A stretch of DNA of 64,000 bases from Pseudomonas sp. UFMG81 (GCF_015354575.1 NZ_JACAFQ010000003.1:181225-245224), one strand, 5' to 3'; counted from the stretch's first letter, positions 10,225 through 19,561 are shown. The notes: generated from the sequence alone by a model not told the origin. Numbers and translations: made by a program.

Positions 10225-13200
10225 GCCAGACCTATCGCCTCGCCAGCGGCGGCCGTATCGACCGCAGCAAGGTGCTGAACTTCACCTTCAACGGCAAGAC
10301 CTACCAAGGCTACGCCGGTGACAGCCTGGCCGCCGCACTGCTGGCCAACGGCGTCGACATCGTTGGCCGCAGCTTCAAGTACTCGCGCCCGCGAGGCATC
10401 ATCGCCGCCGGTACCGAAGAGCCGAACGCCATCCTGCAGATCGGCTCCAGCGAAGCCACCCAGATCCCCAACGTGCGCGCCACCCAACAAGCGCTGTATG
10501 CAGGTCTTGTAGCCACCAGCACCAACGGCTGGCCGAACGTCAACAACGACGTCATGGGCATCCTCGGCAAGGTGGGCGGCAGCATGATGCCGCCGGGCTT
10601 CTACTACAAAACCTTCATGTACCCGAAATCGTTCTGGATGACCTACGAGAAGTACATCCGCAAAGCCGCAGGCCTTGGCCGTGCGCCGCTGCAGAACGAC
10701 CCGGACAGCTACGACTACATGAACCAGCACTGCGATGTGCTGATCGTCGGCGCCGGCCCTGCCGGCCTGGCCGCTGCCCTGGCCGCCGCCCGTAGTGGTG
10801 CCCGGGTGATCCTGGCCGACGAACAGGAAGAGTTCGGCGGCAGCCTGCTCGATTCGCGCGAAACCCTCGACGGCAAGCCCGCCGCCGACTGGGTCAACGC
10901 CGTGGTGAAAGAGCTGGAAAGCCTGCCGGAAGTGACACTGCTGCCACGCGCCACGGTCAACGGCTACCACGACCATAACTTCCTGACCATTCACGAGCGC
11001 CTCACCGACCACCTGGGTGACCGTGCCCCGATCGGCCAGGTGCGCCACCGCGTGCACCGTGTGCGCGCCAAGCGTGTGGTGCTGGCTGCCGGCGCCCACG
11101 AGCGCCCGCTGGTGTATGGCAACAACGATGTGCCGGGCAACATGCTGGCCGGTGCAGTGTCCACCTACGTACGCCGCTACGGCGTGGCGCCGGGCCGCAA
11201 GCTGGTGCTGTCGACCAACAACGACCACGCCTACCGCGCTGCGCTCGACTGGCACGACGCCGGCCTGCAGGTGGTCGCCATCGCCGACGCCCGCCACAAC
11301 CCGCGCGGCTCGCTGGTCGAGGAAGCGCGTGCCAAGGGCATTCGCATTCTCACCTCCAGCGCCGTGATCGAGGCCAAGGGCAGCAAGCACGTCACCGGCG
11401 CCCGGGTGGCCGCCATCGATGTGCAAGCGCACAAGGTCACCAGCCCTGGCGAAACCCTCGAGTGCGACCTGATCGCCACCTCCGGCGGTTACAGCCCGAT
11501 CGTTCACCTCGCTTCGCACCTGGGCGGTCGCCCGGTATGGCGTGACGACATCCTTGGCTTCGTGCCGGGCGATGCGCCCCAGAAACGCGAGTGCGTGGGT
11601 GGCGTGCATGGCGTCTACGCGCTGGGTGATGTGATCGCAGACGGCTTCGAAGGCGGCGTTCGCGCAGCCACCGAAGCGGGCTTCAAAGCCACCGTCGGCA
11701 CCCTGCCGAAAACCGTGGCGCGCAAGGAAGAGGCCACCGTGGCACTGTTCCAGGTGCCGCACGACAAGGGCAGCAAAGGGCCGAAGCAGTTCGTCGACCA
11801 GCAGAACGACGTGACCGCCGCCGGTATCGAACTGGCCACCCGCGAAGGCTTCGAGTCGGTCGAGCACGTCAAGCGCTACACCGCGCTGGGCTTCGGTACC
11901 GACCAGGGCAAGCTGGGCAACATCAACGGTCTGGCCATCGCCGCCCGTTCGATCGGCATCACCATCCCGGAAATGGGCACCACCATGTTCCGCCCCAACT
12001 ACACGCCGGTGACCTTCGGCGCGGTAGCGGGCCGGCACTGTGGCCACCTGTTCGAACCGGTACGCTTCACCGCCCTGCATGCCTGGCACGTGAAGAACGG
12101 CGCCGAGTTCGAGGACGTCGGCCAGTGGAAGCGCCCGTGGTACTTCCCCAAGCCGGGCGAAGACATCCACGCCGCCGTGGCCCGCGAGTGCAAGGCCGTG
12201 CGTGACAGCGTCGGCCTGCTGGACGCCTCCACGCTGGGCAAGATCGACATCCAGGGCCCGGACGCGCGCGAGTTCCTCAACCGCATCTACACCAACGCCT
12301 GGACCAAGCTCGACGTGGGCAAGGCCCGCTACGGCCTGATGTGCAAGGAAGACGGCATGGTCTTCGACGACGGCGTGACCGCCTGCGTCGGTGACAACCA
12401 CTTCATCATGACCACCACCACCGGCGGCGCCGCCCGCGTGTTGCAGTGGATGGAGCTGTACCACCAGACCGAATGGCCGGAGCTGAAGGTGTACTTCACC
12501 TCGGTCACCGACCACTGGGCCACCATGACCCTGTCCGGCCCCAACAGCCGCAAGTTGCTCAGCGAGCTGACCGACATCGACATGGACAAGGAAGCCTTCG
12601 GGTTCATGACCTGGAAGGAAGGCCTGGTTGGCGGCGTGCCGGCCCGGGTGTTCCGCATCTCGTTCACCGGCGAGCTGTCGTACGAAGTGAACGTGCAGGC
12701 CAACTACGCCATGGGTGTGCTGGAGCAGATCATCGAGGCGGGTAAAAAGTACAACCTGACCCCGTACGGCACCGAGACCATGCACGTGCTGCGCGCCGAG
12801 AAGGGTTTCATCATCGTTGGCCAGGACACCGATGGCTCGATGAACCCGGACGACCTGAACATGAGCTGGTGCGTGGGGCGCAACAAACCGTTCTCGTGGA
12901 TCGGCCTGCGCGGCATGAACCGCGAAGACTGCCTGCGTGACAACCGCAAGCAGCTGGTGGGCCTCAAACCGGTCGACCCCACCGTGTGGCTGCCCGAGGG
13001 CGCCCAGCTGGTGTTCGACCCCAAGCAACCGATCCCGATGGACATGGTCGGCCACGTCACCTCCAGCTACGCGGCCAACTCCCTGGGCTATTCGTTCGCC
13101 ATGGGCGTGGTCAAGGGCGGCCTCAAGCGTATGGGCGAGCGGGTTTACTCGCCACAGGCCGATGGCAGCGTGATCGAGGCGGAGATCGTGTCCGCGGTGT

Positions 13201-13235
13201 TCTTCGATCCGAAGGGTGAGCGGCAGAACGTTTAA
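10221..13235 (+). CDS. soxA: Sarcosine oxidase alpha subunit
   Basis: 1004 residues, full length. The N-terminal part (about 15-110) resembles the 2Fe-2S-like domain of these enzymes (FTFNGKTYQGYAGDSLAAALL). A dinucleotide fold, VLIVGAGPAGLAAALAAARSG, begins near 173 and binds NAD+. The last roughly 380 residues form a glycine-cleavage T-protein-like folate domain (GLLDASTLGKIDIQGPDAREFLNRIY; MHVLRAEKGFIIVGQDTDG). That domain captures the imine carbon on THF to give 5,10-methylene-THF. It is translationally coupled to soxD. A REP pair interrupts the operon after it, before soxG. Confidence 0.97.
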   Translation: MSQTYRLASGGRIDRSKVLNFTFNGKTYQGYAGDSLAAALLANGVDIVGRSFKYSRPRGIIAAGTEEPNAILQIGSSEATQIPNVRATQQALYAGLVATSTNGWPNVNNDVMGILGKVGGSMMPPGFYYKTFMYPKSFWMTYEKYIRKAAGLGRAPLQNDPDSYDYMNQHCDVLIVGAGPAGLAAALAAARSGARVILADEQEEFGGSLLDSRETLDGKPAADWVNAVVKELESLPEVTLLPRATVNGYHDHNFLTIHERLTDHLGDRAPIGQVRHRVHRVRAKRVVLAAGAHERPLVYGNNDVPGNMLAGAVSTYVRRYGVAPGRKLVLSTNNDHAYRAALDWHDAGLQVVAIADARHNPRGSLVEEARAKGIRILTSSAVIEAKGSKHVTGARVAAIDVQAHKVTSPGETLECDLIATSGGYSPIVHLASHLGGRPVWRDDILGFVPGDAPQKRECVGGVHGVYALGDVIADGFEGGVRAATEAGFKATVGTLPKTVARKEEATVALFQVPHDKGSKGPKQFVDQQNDVTAAGIELATREGFESVEHVKRYTALGFGTDQGKLGNINGLAIAARSIGITIPEMGTTMFRPNYTPVTFGAVAGRHCGHLFEPVRFTALHAWHVKNGAEFEDVGQWKRPWYFPKPGEDIHAAVARECKAVRDSVGLLDASTLGKIDIQGPDAREFLNRIYTNAWTKLDVGKARYGLMCKEDGMVFDDGVTACVGDNHFIMTTTTGGAARVLQWMELYHQTEWPELKVYFTSVTDHWATMTLSGPNSRKLLSELTDIDMDKEAFGFMTWKEGLVGGVPARVFRISFTGELSYEVNVQANYAMGVLEQIIEAGKKYNLTPYGTETMHVLRAEKGFIIVGQDTDGSMNPDDLNMSWCVGRNKPFSWIGLRGMNREDCLRDNRKQLVGLKPVDPTVWLPEGAQLVFDPKQPIPMDMVGHVTSSYAANSLGYSFAMGVVKGGLKRMGERVYSPQADGSVIEAEIVSAVFFDPKGERQNV

Positions 13236-13272
13236 GGCCCCGGAAGGCAAACGGTACCGGTTGGCAATGAGG

Positions 13273-13366
13273 TCCCTGTGGGAGTGGCGGTTCGCCGCTG
13301 CGACTTGCCCGCGAAGAGGGCGGTGAATCCACCATCGCATTCGCGGGCAAGCCCGCTCCCACAGAG
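13273..13366. repeat. REP pair inside the sox operon
   Basis: Two REP units lie between soxA and soxG. The first is a variant with a GCGGTTCGCCGC insertion before GACTTGCCCGCG; the second is a standard CGCGGGCAAGCCCGC unit. Such pairs can stabilise upstream mRNA or reduce downstream expression, so soxG level may be set here. Confidence 0.85.
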
Positions 13367-13421
13367 TGCACCGCTTGCCGCAGCACCGTTTGTGACCTAC
13401 AGAATTCAAGGCAGGTAAGAA

Positions 13422-14054
13422 ATGAGCGCTATCAACGTCTTCCAGCAAAACCCCGGCTCCGATGCCAAGGCCCAGTCGCCGCTGCACCACGCCGACCTGG
13501 CCAGCCTGGTCGGCAAGGGCCGCAAGAACGCAGGCGTCACCCTGCGCGAAAAGAAATTCCTCGGTCACCTGACCATTCGTGGTGACGGCCACGACCCGGC
13601 CTTCGCCGGCGCCGTGCACAAGGCCCTGGGCCTGGAGCTGCCGGTGGCCCTGACCGTGGTCGCCAACGGCGACACCTCGCTGCAATGGATGGGCCCGGAC
13701 GAGTACCTGCTGATCGTGCCCGGCGGCCAGGAACTGGCCGTGGAGCAGAAGCTGCGCGACGCCCTCGATGGCCAGCACATCCAGGTGGTCAACGTCAGCG
13801 GCGGGCAAACGCTGCTGGAGCTGCGCGGCCCGAACGTGCGCGACGTGCTGATGAAATCCACCAGCTATGATGTGCATCCGAACAACTTCCCGGTGGGCAA
13901 GGCCGTCGGCACCGTGTTCGCCAAGTCGCAACTGGTGATCCGCCGCACCGCCGAAGACACCTGGGAGCTGATGATTCGCCGCAGCTTCTCCGATTACTGG
14001 TGGCTGTGGCTGCAGGACGCATCGGCCGAATACGGCCTGGCCATCGAAGCCTGA
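13422..14054 (+). CDS. soxG: Sarcosine oxidase gamma subunit
   Basis: 210 residues, 186 bp beyond soxA, with AGGTAAGAA before the ATG. The protein has a GCV_T-like fold: GPDEYLLIVPGG, VNVSGGQTLLELRGPNVRDVLMKSTSYDVHP and IRRSFSDYWWLWL are typical of SoxG. It completes the alpha-beta-gamma-delta complex and packs against the folate domain of SoxA. Despite the REP-filled gap it belongs to the same transcription unit by order and direction. purU starts 12 bases after the stop. Confidence 0.95.
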   Translation: MSAINVFQQNPGSDAKAQSPLHHADLASLVGKGRKNAGVTLREKKFLGHLTIRGDGHDPAFAGAVHKALGLELPVALTVVANGDTSLQWMGPDEYLLIVPGGQELAVEQKLRDALDGQHIQVVNVSGGQTLLELRGPNVRDVLMKSTSYDVHPNNFPVGKAVGTVFAKSQLVIRRTAEDTWELMIRRSFSDYWWLWLQDASAEYGLAIEA

Positions 14055-14066
14055 GGAGCACAGAAC

Positions 14067-14924
14067 ATGAGTCGGGCACCGGACACCTGGATTCTCACTG
14101 CCGACTGCCCGAGCATGCTCGGCACGGTCGATGTGGTGACGCGTCATCTCTACGAGCAGCGCTGCTACGTCACCGAGCACCATTCCTTCGATGACCGGCT
14201 GTCGGGGCGGTTCTTCATTCGCGTGGAGTTCCGCGCCCCCGATGGCTTTGACGAGAATGCCTTGCGTGCGGGGCTGGCCGAGCGCAGCGAAGCGTTCGGC
14301 ATGGCCTTCGAACTGACCGCCCCGAATCATCGCCCCAAGGTGGTGATCATGGTATCCAAGGCCGATCATTGCCTGAACGACCTGCTGTACCGCCAGCGCA
14401 TTGGCCAGCTGGCCATGGACGTGGTGGCGGTGGTGTCCAACCACCCCGACCTCGAACCGCTGGCGCACTGGCACAAGATCCCCTACTACCACTTTGCCCT
14501 CGACCCCAACGACAAGCCGGGGCAGGAGCGCAGGGTGTTGCAGGTGATCGAAGAGTCCGGCGCGGAGCTGGTGATCCTCGCCCGCTACATGCAGGTGCTG
14601 TCACCGGAGCTGTGCCGCCGGCTGGATGGTTGTGCGATCAACATTCACCACTCGCTGCTGCCTGGGTTCAAGGGTGCCAAGCCGTACCACCAGGCCTACA
14701 ACAAGGGCGTGAAGATGGTCGGTGCCACGGCGCACTACATCAACAACGACCTGGATGAAGGGCCGATCATTGCCCAGGGGGTCGAGGTGGTGGATCACAG
14801 CCATTACCCCGAGGACCTGATCGCCAAGGGGCGCGATATCGAATGCCTGACCCTGGCGCGGGCGGTGGGGTATCACATCGAGCGGCGGGTGTTCCTCAAC
14901 GCCAATCGGACGGTCGTTCTCTAA
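14067..14924 (+). CDS. purU: Formyltetrahydrofolate deformylase
   Basis: 285 residues. It hydrolyses 10-formyl-THF to formate and THF, which returns THF to sarcosine oxidase. An N-terminal ACT domain (about 5-85: WILTADCPSMLGTVDVVTR) is followed by the formyltransferase fold. Catalytic Asn-His-Asp residues are recognisable in INIHHSLLPGFKGAKPYHQ and GATAHYINNDLDEGPII. A GAGGAG ribosome site precedes the ATG and the gap from soxG is 12 bases, so it is the last gene of the tight operon. Confidence 0.96.
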   Translation: MSRAPDTWILTADCPSMLGTVDVVTRHLYEQRCYVTEHHSFDDRLSGRFFIRVEFRAPDGFDENALRAGLAERSEAFGMAFELTAPNHRPKVVIMVSKADHCLNDLLYRQRIGQLAMDVVAVVSNHPDLEPLAHWHKIPYYHFALDPNDKPGQERRVLQVIEESGAELVILARYMQVLSPELCRRLDGCAINIHHSLLPGFKGAKPYHQAYNKGVKMVGATAHYINNDLDEGPIIAQGVEVVDHSHYPEDLIAKGRDIECLTLARAVGYHIERRVFLNANRTVVL

Positions 14925-14932
14925 TAGCCTGT

Positions 14933-15030
14933 ACCGGCCTCTTCGCGGGCAAGCCCGCTCCCACAGGTGTTTTGCTGTCCTCAGGTCCAGCGCAATACCT
15001 GTGGGAGCGGGCTTGCCCGCGAATGGTCCC
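14933..15030. repeat. REP pair (GCGGGC core)
   Basis: A canonical head-to-head pair, CCTCTTCGCGGGCAAGCCCG and its complement, about 35 bases apart. It marks the end of purU. The 160 bases from there to fdhA show no clear terminator or promoter. Confidence 0.9.
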
Positions 15031-15194
15031 ACACAATTTCCCCTGCCGTTAAAAGGCATCTCCCTGTCGCTTCCAGTCAGCGCATCTCGCCCCATCAGGC
15101 CCACAATTCCCCCCATTCCAGTAACACATGCCGCCCACGGATGGCGGCGCTTTCACCACCGCTGCAAAAAAACAAATCAAGCGAGGTAAGAAGC

Positions 15195-16394
15195 ATGTCT
15201 GGTAATCGTGGAGTGGTGTATCTCGGCGCGGGCAAGGTCGAGGTGCAGAAGATCGACTACCCCAAGATGCAGGACCCGCGCGGCAAGAAGATCGAGCACG
15301 GGGTCATCCTCAAGGTGGTTTCCACCAATATCTGCGGCTCCGACCAGCACATGGTCCGCGGCCGTACCACTGCCCAGGTCGGCCTGGTGCTGGGGCACGA
15401 AATCACCGGTGAAATCGTCGAGATGGGGCGTGACGTCGAACGCCTGAAGATCGGCGACCTGGTGTCGGTACCCTTCAACGTCGCCTGCGGTCGCTGCCGC
15501 TCCTGCAAAGAGATGCACACCGGCGTCTGCCTCACCGTCAACCCGGCCCGCGCCGGTGGCGCCTACGGCTACGTCGACATGGGCGACTGGACCGGCGGCC
15601 AGGCCGAATACGTGCTGGTGCCCTACGCCGACTTCAACCTGCTGAAACTGCCCGACCGCGACAAGGCCATGGAGAAGATCCGTGACCTGACCTGCCTGTC
15701 GGACATCCTGCCCACCGGCTACCACGGCGCGGTGACGGCCGGCGTCGGCCCGGGCAGCACCGTGTACGTCGCGGGCGCCGGCCCGGTCGGCTTGGCCGCC
15801 GCCGCTTCCGCGCGCCTGCTGGGCGCTGCCTGCGTGATCGTCGGCGACCTCAACCCGCTGCGCCTGGCCCATGCCAAGTCCCAGGGCTTCGAGGTGGTGG
15901 ACCTGTCCAAGGACACCCCGCTGCACGAGCAGATCATCGACATCCTTGGCGAACCGGAAGTGGACTGCGCCGTCGACGCGGTGGGCTTCGAAGCCCGTGG
16001 CCACGGCCATGAGGGCGCCAAGCACGAGGCTCCGGCCACCGTGCTCAACTCGTTGATGCAGGTGACCCGCGTGGCCGGCAACATCGGCATCCCGGGGCTG
16101 TACGTGACCGAAGACCCGGGCGCGGTGGATGCTGCGGCCAAGATCGGCGCGCTGAGCATTCGCTTCGGCCTGGGCTGGGCCAAGTCGCACAGTTTCCACA
16201 CCGGCCAGACCCCGACCATGAAGTACAACCGCCAGCTGATGCAGGCGATCATGTGGGACCGCATCAACATCGCCGAGGTGGTGGGGGTGCAGGTGATCAG
16301 CCTGGACCAGGCGCCGGAAGGGTATGGCGAGTTCGACGCGGGCGTGCCGAAGAAATTCGTGATCGACCCGCACAAGACCTTCAGCGCGGCTTGA
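15195..16394 (+). CDS. fdhA: Glutathione-independent formaldehyde dehydrogenase
   Basis: 399 residues. It is a zinc-dependent, NAD-linked enzyme of the medium-chain alcohol dehydrogenase family and oxidises formaldehyde to formate without glutathione. The catalytic zinc site is seen as C47 in STNICGSDQHM and H68 in VLGHE. The structural zinc cysteines are in VACGRCRSCKEMHTGVC. The NAD fold is VYVAGAGPVGLAAAASARLLG. Start MSGNRGVVYLG at 15195 follows CGAGGTAAG. It lies 270 bp after purU behind a REP pair, so it may have its own promoter. Its task here is to remove formaldehyde released when sarcosine oxidation outruns THF supply. Confidence 0.96.
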   Translation: MSGNRGVVYLGAGKVEVQKIDYPKMQDPRGKKIEHGVILKVVSTNICGSDQHMVRGRTTAQVGLVLGHEITGEIVEMGRDVERLKIGDLVSVPFNVACGRCRSCKEMHTGVCLTVNPARAGGAYGYVDMGDWTGGQAEYVLVPYADFNLLKLPDRDKAMEKIRDLTCLSDILPTGYHGAVTAGVGPGSTVYVAGAGPVGLAAAASARLLGAACVIVGDLNPLRLAHAKSQGFEVVDLSKDTPLHEQIIDILGEPEVDCAVDAVGFEARGHGHEGAKHEAPATVLNSLMQVTRVAGNIGIPGLYVTEDPGAVDAAAKIGALSIRFGLGWAKSHSFHTGQTPTMKYNRQLMQAIMWDRINIAEVVGVQVISLDQAPEGYGEFDAGVPKKFVIDPHKTFSAA

Positions 16395-16415
16395 TCGCCG
16401 GTTGAGCGTGACCTT

Positions 16416-16525
16416 GGGGCTGCTGTGCAGCCCATCGCCGGCAAGCCGGCTCCCACAGGGCAGCGCCAGTCTGAGGACTGATGTGTGGGAGCCGGCTTGC
16501 CGGCGATGGGCCGCGCAGCGGCCCC
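16416..16525. repeat. REP pair (GCCGGC core)
   Basis: Two units with GCCGGCAAGCCGGCTCCCAC and its complement are flanked by GGGGCTGC...GCAGCCC-type outer arms. It is the boundary after fdhA. Confidence 0.9.
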
Positions 16526-16663
16526 AATGCCTGTGAAGATTCAGGAATATTCCCGCTGTTCGGCGGATAACCTTCCTACATCCCGCCAGAAGCCTACGAA
16601 ATACCCTACGCAGTCTGTCGTTTCACGTCTGATTGTCCGGGGAAATCCTGCCCACTAGGCTCT

Positions 16664-16853
16664 CCCGGTCGCTGTCGGTTCAGCGATCGGGTGTGGAAAC
16701 CCGGCTCTCACGAAGTGGCTGTCGCTATGGCAGTTGTACACGGGAGGCCCTACGGCCTACCGGGTTGCTCGTGACCGGTTTTCCACCTCGTGTACAACTG
16801 CCACCCTACGTGTGGAAACGGACGGGAGCAGTTCAACCTCACGAGTGACTGCC
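16664..16853 (+). promoter_or_regulatory. Long structured leader before the DUF6124 gene
   Basis: The sequence can form a series of stems. One hairpin is 16664-16674 with 16681-16691 (10 of 11 paired). A 15-bp perfect stem is 16728-16742 with 16789-16803 (TGGCAGTTGTACACG). This large stem encloses two small hairpins side by side, 16745-16758 (AGGCC/GGCCT) and 16759-16779 (ACCGG/CCGGT), giving a three-way-junction shape. The 10-mer GTGTGGAAAC occurs on both sides, at 16691-16700 and 16810-16819, and TTTCCAC inside could pair with either copy. The element ends about 35 bases before the start codon. It may be a cis-acting RNA or a mobile palindromic element; no known family was assigned. Confidence 0.6.
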
Positions 16854-17162
16854 ATGAAAAAAATCGTTCCCGACCCACCCGAAGACCTCCACGCCAAATT
16901 CGAACACCCACCTGGCCAATCCCTCTCCACCGCCATCCTCGAAGGCGCCGTGCCCATCGAGGAAGTGCTGATGAATGTCTGCCATTTCATGTTCATTGCC
17001 TATACCGACGGCTACCACGCCCAAGCGCTGGCACCCGAGGGCGAGCTGAGCAAGCTGCAAGCCTCCAGCCTGCAACACCTGACGGTGGCCTGGGGGCAGA
17101 TCGATGCATTGGTGGGCGCGTTGCGGCAGGTGCCGGCCTCGAGCTTCTATCGGCCACATTGA
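16854..17162 (+). CDS. Small DUF6124/DUF3077-type protein
   Basis: 102 residues starting MKKIVPDPPEDL. The family is common in Pseudomonas in multiple copies per genome and has no known function. Visible features are a proline-rich N-terminus, a central helical stretch (TAILEGAVPIEEVLMNVCHFMFIAYTDG) and a C-terminal helix (LQHLTVAWGQIDALVGALRQ). There is no signal peptide or membrane segment. The ATG at 16854 is the family start; the frame upstream runs through the structured leader and is not coding. It stands alone between REP elements, which suggests single-gene control, possibly by the leader. Confidence 0.75.
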   Translation: MKKIVPDPPEDLHAKFEHPPGQSLSTAILEGAVPIEEVLMNVCHFMFIAYTDGYHAQALAPEGELSKLQASSLQHLTVAWGQIDALVGALRQVPASSFYRPH

Positions 17163-17169
17163 CGCAACA

Positions 17170-17260
17170 GGGGCCGCTGTGCGGCCCATCGCCGGCAAGC
17201 CGGCTCCTACGGAGAGCGTTCGCGGTCCCCTGTGGCAGCGGGCTTGCCAGCGACAGGGCT
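17170..17260. repeat. REP pair
   Basis: A GCCGGCAAGCCGGC unit with GGGGCCGC outer arm, followed by a diverged inverse unit (GCGGGCTTGCCAGC). It separates the DUF6124 and DUF2780 genes. Confidence 0.8.
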
Positions 17261-17356
17261 GTAAGCCGAACCCCGATGGCCGGCCCGGAACAAAGCCCCG
17301 TGCCACCAGTCCAACGCCTCGTTTCCCGGCCATTCCGGCCGCCGAGGTCCCTACCG

Positions 17357-17929
17357 ATGAAAGCATTCACCCTGGCAACCCTGATGACCCTGGCCGCAAG
17401 CCCGGTGTTCGCCTTCAACCTCAGCGATGTCGCCAATGCGGTGTCGGCCACGCAGAGTCTGCCACAGACCGGCCAGGTGCAGGCGCCGGCGGCACAGGCC
17501 AACCTGCTCAACAGCCTGGGCAGCGAATTGAAGATCACCCCCGAGCAGGCCATCGGTGGGGCAGGGGCGATGCTGGGGCTGGCGCGCAACAACCTCAGCG
17601 GCGATGACTATGGCCAGCTGACCCAGGCCGTGCCGGGGCTGGACCTGTTGTCGGGCAACAGCGCGCTGGGCGGTTTGAGCGGCCTGGGGCAGTTGCTGGG
17701 CAACGGCAAGAACGAATCGCCCCTGGGCAATGCGTTGGGCGGCGAGGTGCAGAACCGCAACGACCTGGATAACGCCTTCAAGGCGCTGGGCATGGATACC
17801 GGGATGATCGGCCAGTTCGCGCCGCTGATCCTGCAGTACCTGGGGCAGCAGGGCATTGCCGGGTCGCTGTTGCAGAACCTGGGCAGCCTGTGGGCGACGC
17901 CAGCGCCGTTGGCTCAGCCATCGGTCTAA
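17357..17929 (+). CDS. Secreted DUF2780-type protein
   Basis: 190 residues with an N-terminal signal peptide (MKAFTLATLMTLAASPVFAF, cleavage probably near residue 19). The mature part is rich in Gly, Leu and Asn, with NLLNSLGSELKITPEQAIGG and repeated GLxxLxGN motifs, then NDLDNAFKALGMDTGMIGQFAPLILQYL. This matches the DUF2780 (VcgC/VcgE) family, whose function is unknown. The start at 17357 is set by the signal peptide; the upstream frame reads REP sequence. It is monocistronic between REP clusters. Confidence 0.8.
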   Translation: MKAFTLATLMTLAASPVFAFNLSDVANAVSATQSLPQTGQVQAPAAQANLLNSLGSELKITPEQAIGGAGAMLGLARNNLSGDDYGQLTQAVPGLDLLSGNSALGGLSGLGQLLGNGKNESPLGNALGGEVQNRNDLDNAFKALGMDTGMIGQFAPLILQYLGQQGIAGSLLQNLGSLWATPAPLAQPSV

Positions 17930-17945
17930 CGGCCTGACACGATCC

Positions 17946-18062
17946 TTGTAGGAGCGGCCTTGTGTCGCGAAAGGGCCGCAAAGCGGCCCCAGGTTTTCGG
18001 CAGCCTGTAACATTGCCGGGGCCGCTGCGCGGCCCTTTCGCGGCACAAGGCCGCTCCTACAA
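17946..18062. repeat. REP pair (GGCCGC type)
   Basis: Two GGCCGC-type units face each other: TGTAGGAGCGGCCTTGTGTC...GGCCGCAAAGCGGCC, then the complement. They lie between the convergent DUF2780 and permease genes and may limit read-through. Confidence 0.85.
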
Positions 18063-18081
18063 AAAAGCAGCACTGTGCGAG

Positions 18082-19431
18082 TCAGGCGGCTTCGGTGAAG
18101 TCCACCAGGCGCACCGGCCGGCGGAAGCCGGCGGTCAACACGGCCAGGTACGCTAACCCTAAGGCAAACCAGCACAACCCGATCACCAGCGTCAGCGCCG
18201 ACAGGCTGGTCCACAGCCACAATGTCAGCCCCAACCCCACCAACGGCACCGCGCCGTAGCGCAGCAACCCCTTGAGGTTGCGATGCGCGCTTTGGTTCAC
18301 CAGGTGCGTTTTCACCACCGCCAGGTTCACCGCCGAGAACGCCACCAGTGCGCCAAAGCTGATCAACGAGGCGAGGGTGGCCAGGTCGATCACCAGCGCC
18401 AGCAGCGAGAACGCCGACACCAGCGCGATGGCGAACACCGGCGTGCCGAAGCGTGGCGACAGGTAGCCGAAGCTGCGCTGTGGCAGCACCCGGTCGCGGC
18501 CCATGGTGAACAGGATGCGCGACACCGCCGCCTGCGAAGCCAGGGCCGAACCCAGGCTGCCGGCGACGAAGGCGGCGGTGAAGAAGTTGGCCAGGAACTG
18601 CCCGCCCGCTTTCATCATCACTTCGTTGGCGGCGGCGTCGACGTTGGCGAAGCTGCTGCCCGGCAGCACCAGCTGGCTGACGTAGGCCAGCACGGTGAAC
18701 AGCACGCCGGCCAACAAGGTGGTGAGGATGATCGCCCGGGGCACGTCGCGGCGGGCGTCCTTGCACTCTTCGGCCAGGGTCGACACCGCATCGAACCCAA
18801 GGAACGACAGGCACAGCACCGCCGCCCCCGCCATCAACGCGCCGAAGCCCGGTGCGCTGCCGTCACCGCGCAGCGGCGCCAGCAGGTCTACCGGCTGCCC
18901 GGCCAAACCTTGGCACGACAGGGCGACAAACACCCCGATGAAGACGATCTGCGCGCCGACGATCAGGTTGCTGGTCTTGGCCACCGAGTGGATACCGACC
19001 ACGTTGAGCACCGTCACCAGGGCGATCGAGGCGAGCACGATGGTCCAGGCCGGGATGGCCGGGAAGGCGATGTTGAGGAACAGCCCGATCAGCAGGTAGT
19101 TGATCATCGGGATGAACAGGTAGTCGAGCAGCAGCGACCAGCCGGCGAGAAAGCCCACGTTGGGGCCGAACGCCATGTTGGTGTACGAGTACGCCGAGCC
19201 CGCAACCGGGAAGCGCTTGACCATGAAGCTGTAGGAGGTGGCGGTGAACAGCATGGCCAGCAGGGTGACCAGGTAGGCGCCGGCGGTGCGGCCACCGGTG
19301 AGTTCGGTGACGATGCCGTAGGTGGTGAAGATGGTCAGTGGGACCATGTACACCAGGCCGAAGAACACCAGGGCGGGCAGGCCCAGGACACGGCGCAGTT
19401 GCACGGGGGTGGAGCAGGGGGAAGTTGCCAT
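18082..19431 (-). CDS. APC-family amino acid/polyamine permease
   Basis: 449 residues with about 12 hydrophobic segments. The N-terminus (VLGLPALVFFGLVYMVPLTIF) and the segment FPVAGSAYSYTNMAFGPNVGFLAGW are APC-superfamily hallmarks, as is SFLGFDAVSTLAEECKDARRDVPRAI. It is closest in feel to the PuuP putrescine importer branch, but the substrate cannot be told from sequence alone. The ATG at 19431 follows an AGGATC ribosome site. It is a single gene with REP elements on both sides. It may serve import of an amine or amino acid. Confidence 0.88.
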   Translation of the reverse strand: MATSPCSTPVQLRRVLGLPALVFFGLVYMVPLTIFTTYGIVTELTGGRTAGAYLVTLLAMLFTATSYSFMVKRFPVAGSAYSYTNMAFGPNVGFLAGWSLLLDYLFIPMINYLLIGLFLNIAFPAIPAWTIVLASIALVTVLNVVGIHSVAKTSNLIVGAQIVFIGVFVALSCQGLAGQPVDLLAPLRGDGSAPGFGALMAGAAVLCLSFLGFDAVSTLAEECKDARRDVPRAIILTTLLAGVLFTVLAYVSQLVLPGSSFANVDAAANEVMMKAGGQFLANFFTAAFVAGSLGSALASQAAVSRILFTMGRDRVLPQRSFGYLSPRFGTPVFAIALVSAFSLLALVIDLATLASLISFGALVAFSAVNLAVVKTHLVNQSAHRNLKGLLRYGAVPLVGLGLTLWLWTSLSALTLVIGLCWFALGLAYLAVLTAGFRRPVRLVDFTEAA

Positions 19432-19561
19432 CGGTCGATCCTGGCGTTTTTGTAGTTGTGATTGACCGATTTTTATCCACTCAAGTGGAGGCTGACAAAC
19501 AAAGAGTTGCTAATGTCGATTATTAATCTGGATTTTAATCGGCAAATTGTAGAGGTTTTGC

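Noticed and set aside
10134..14492. A minus-strand open frame of 1452 codons across soxA, soxG and purU
   Set aside because: It is antisense to well-identified genes, has a His/Gly/Ala/Val-rich low-complexity composition and includes REP sequence. It is a by-product of high GC codon use.
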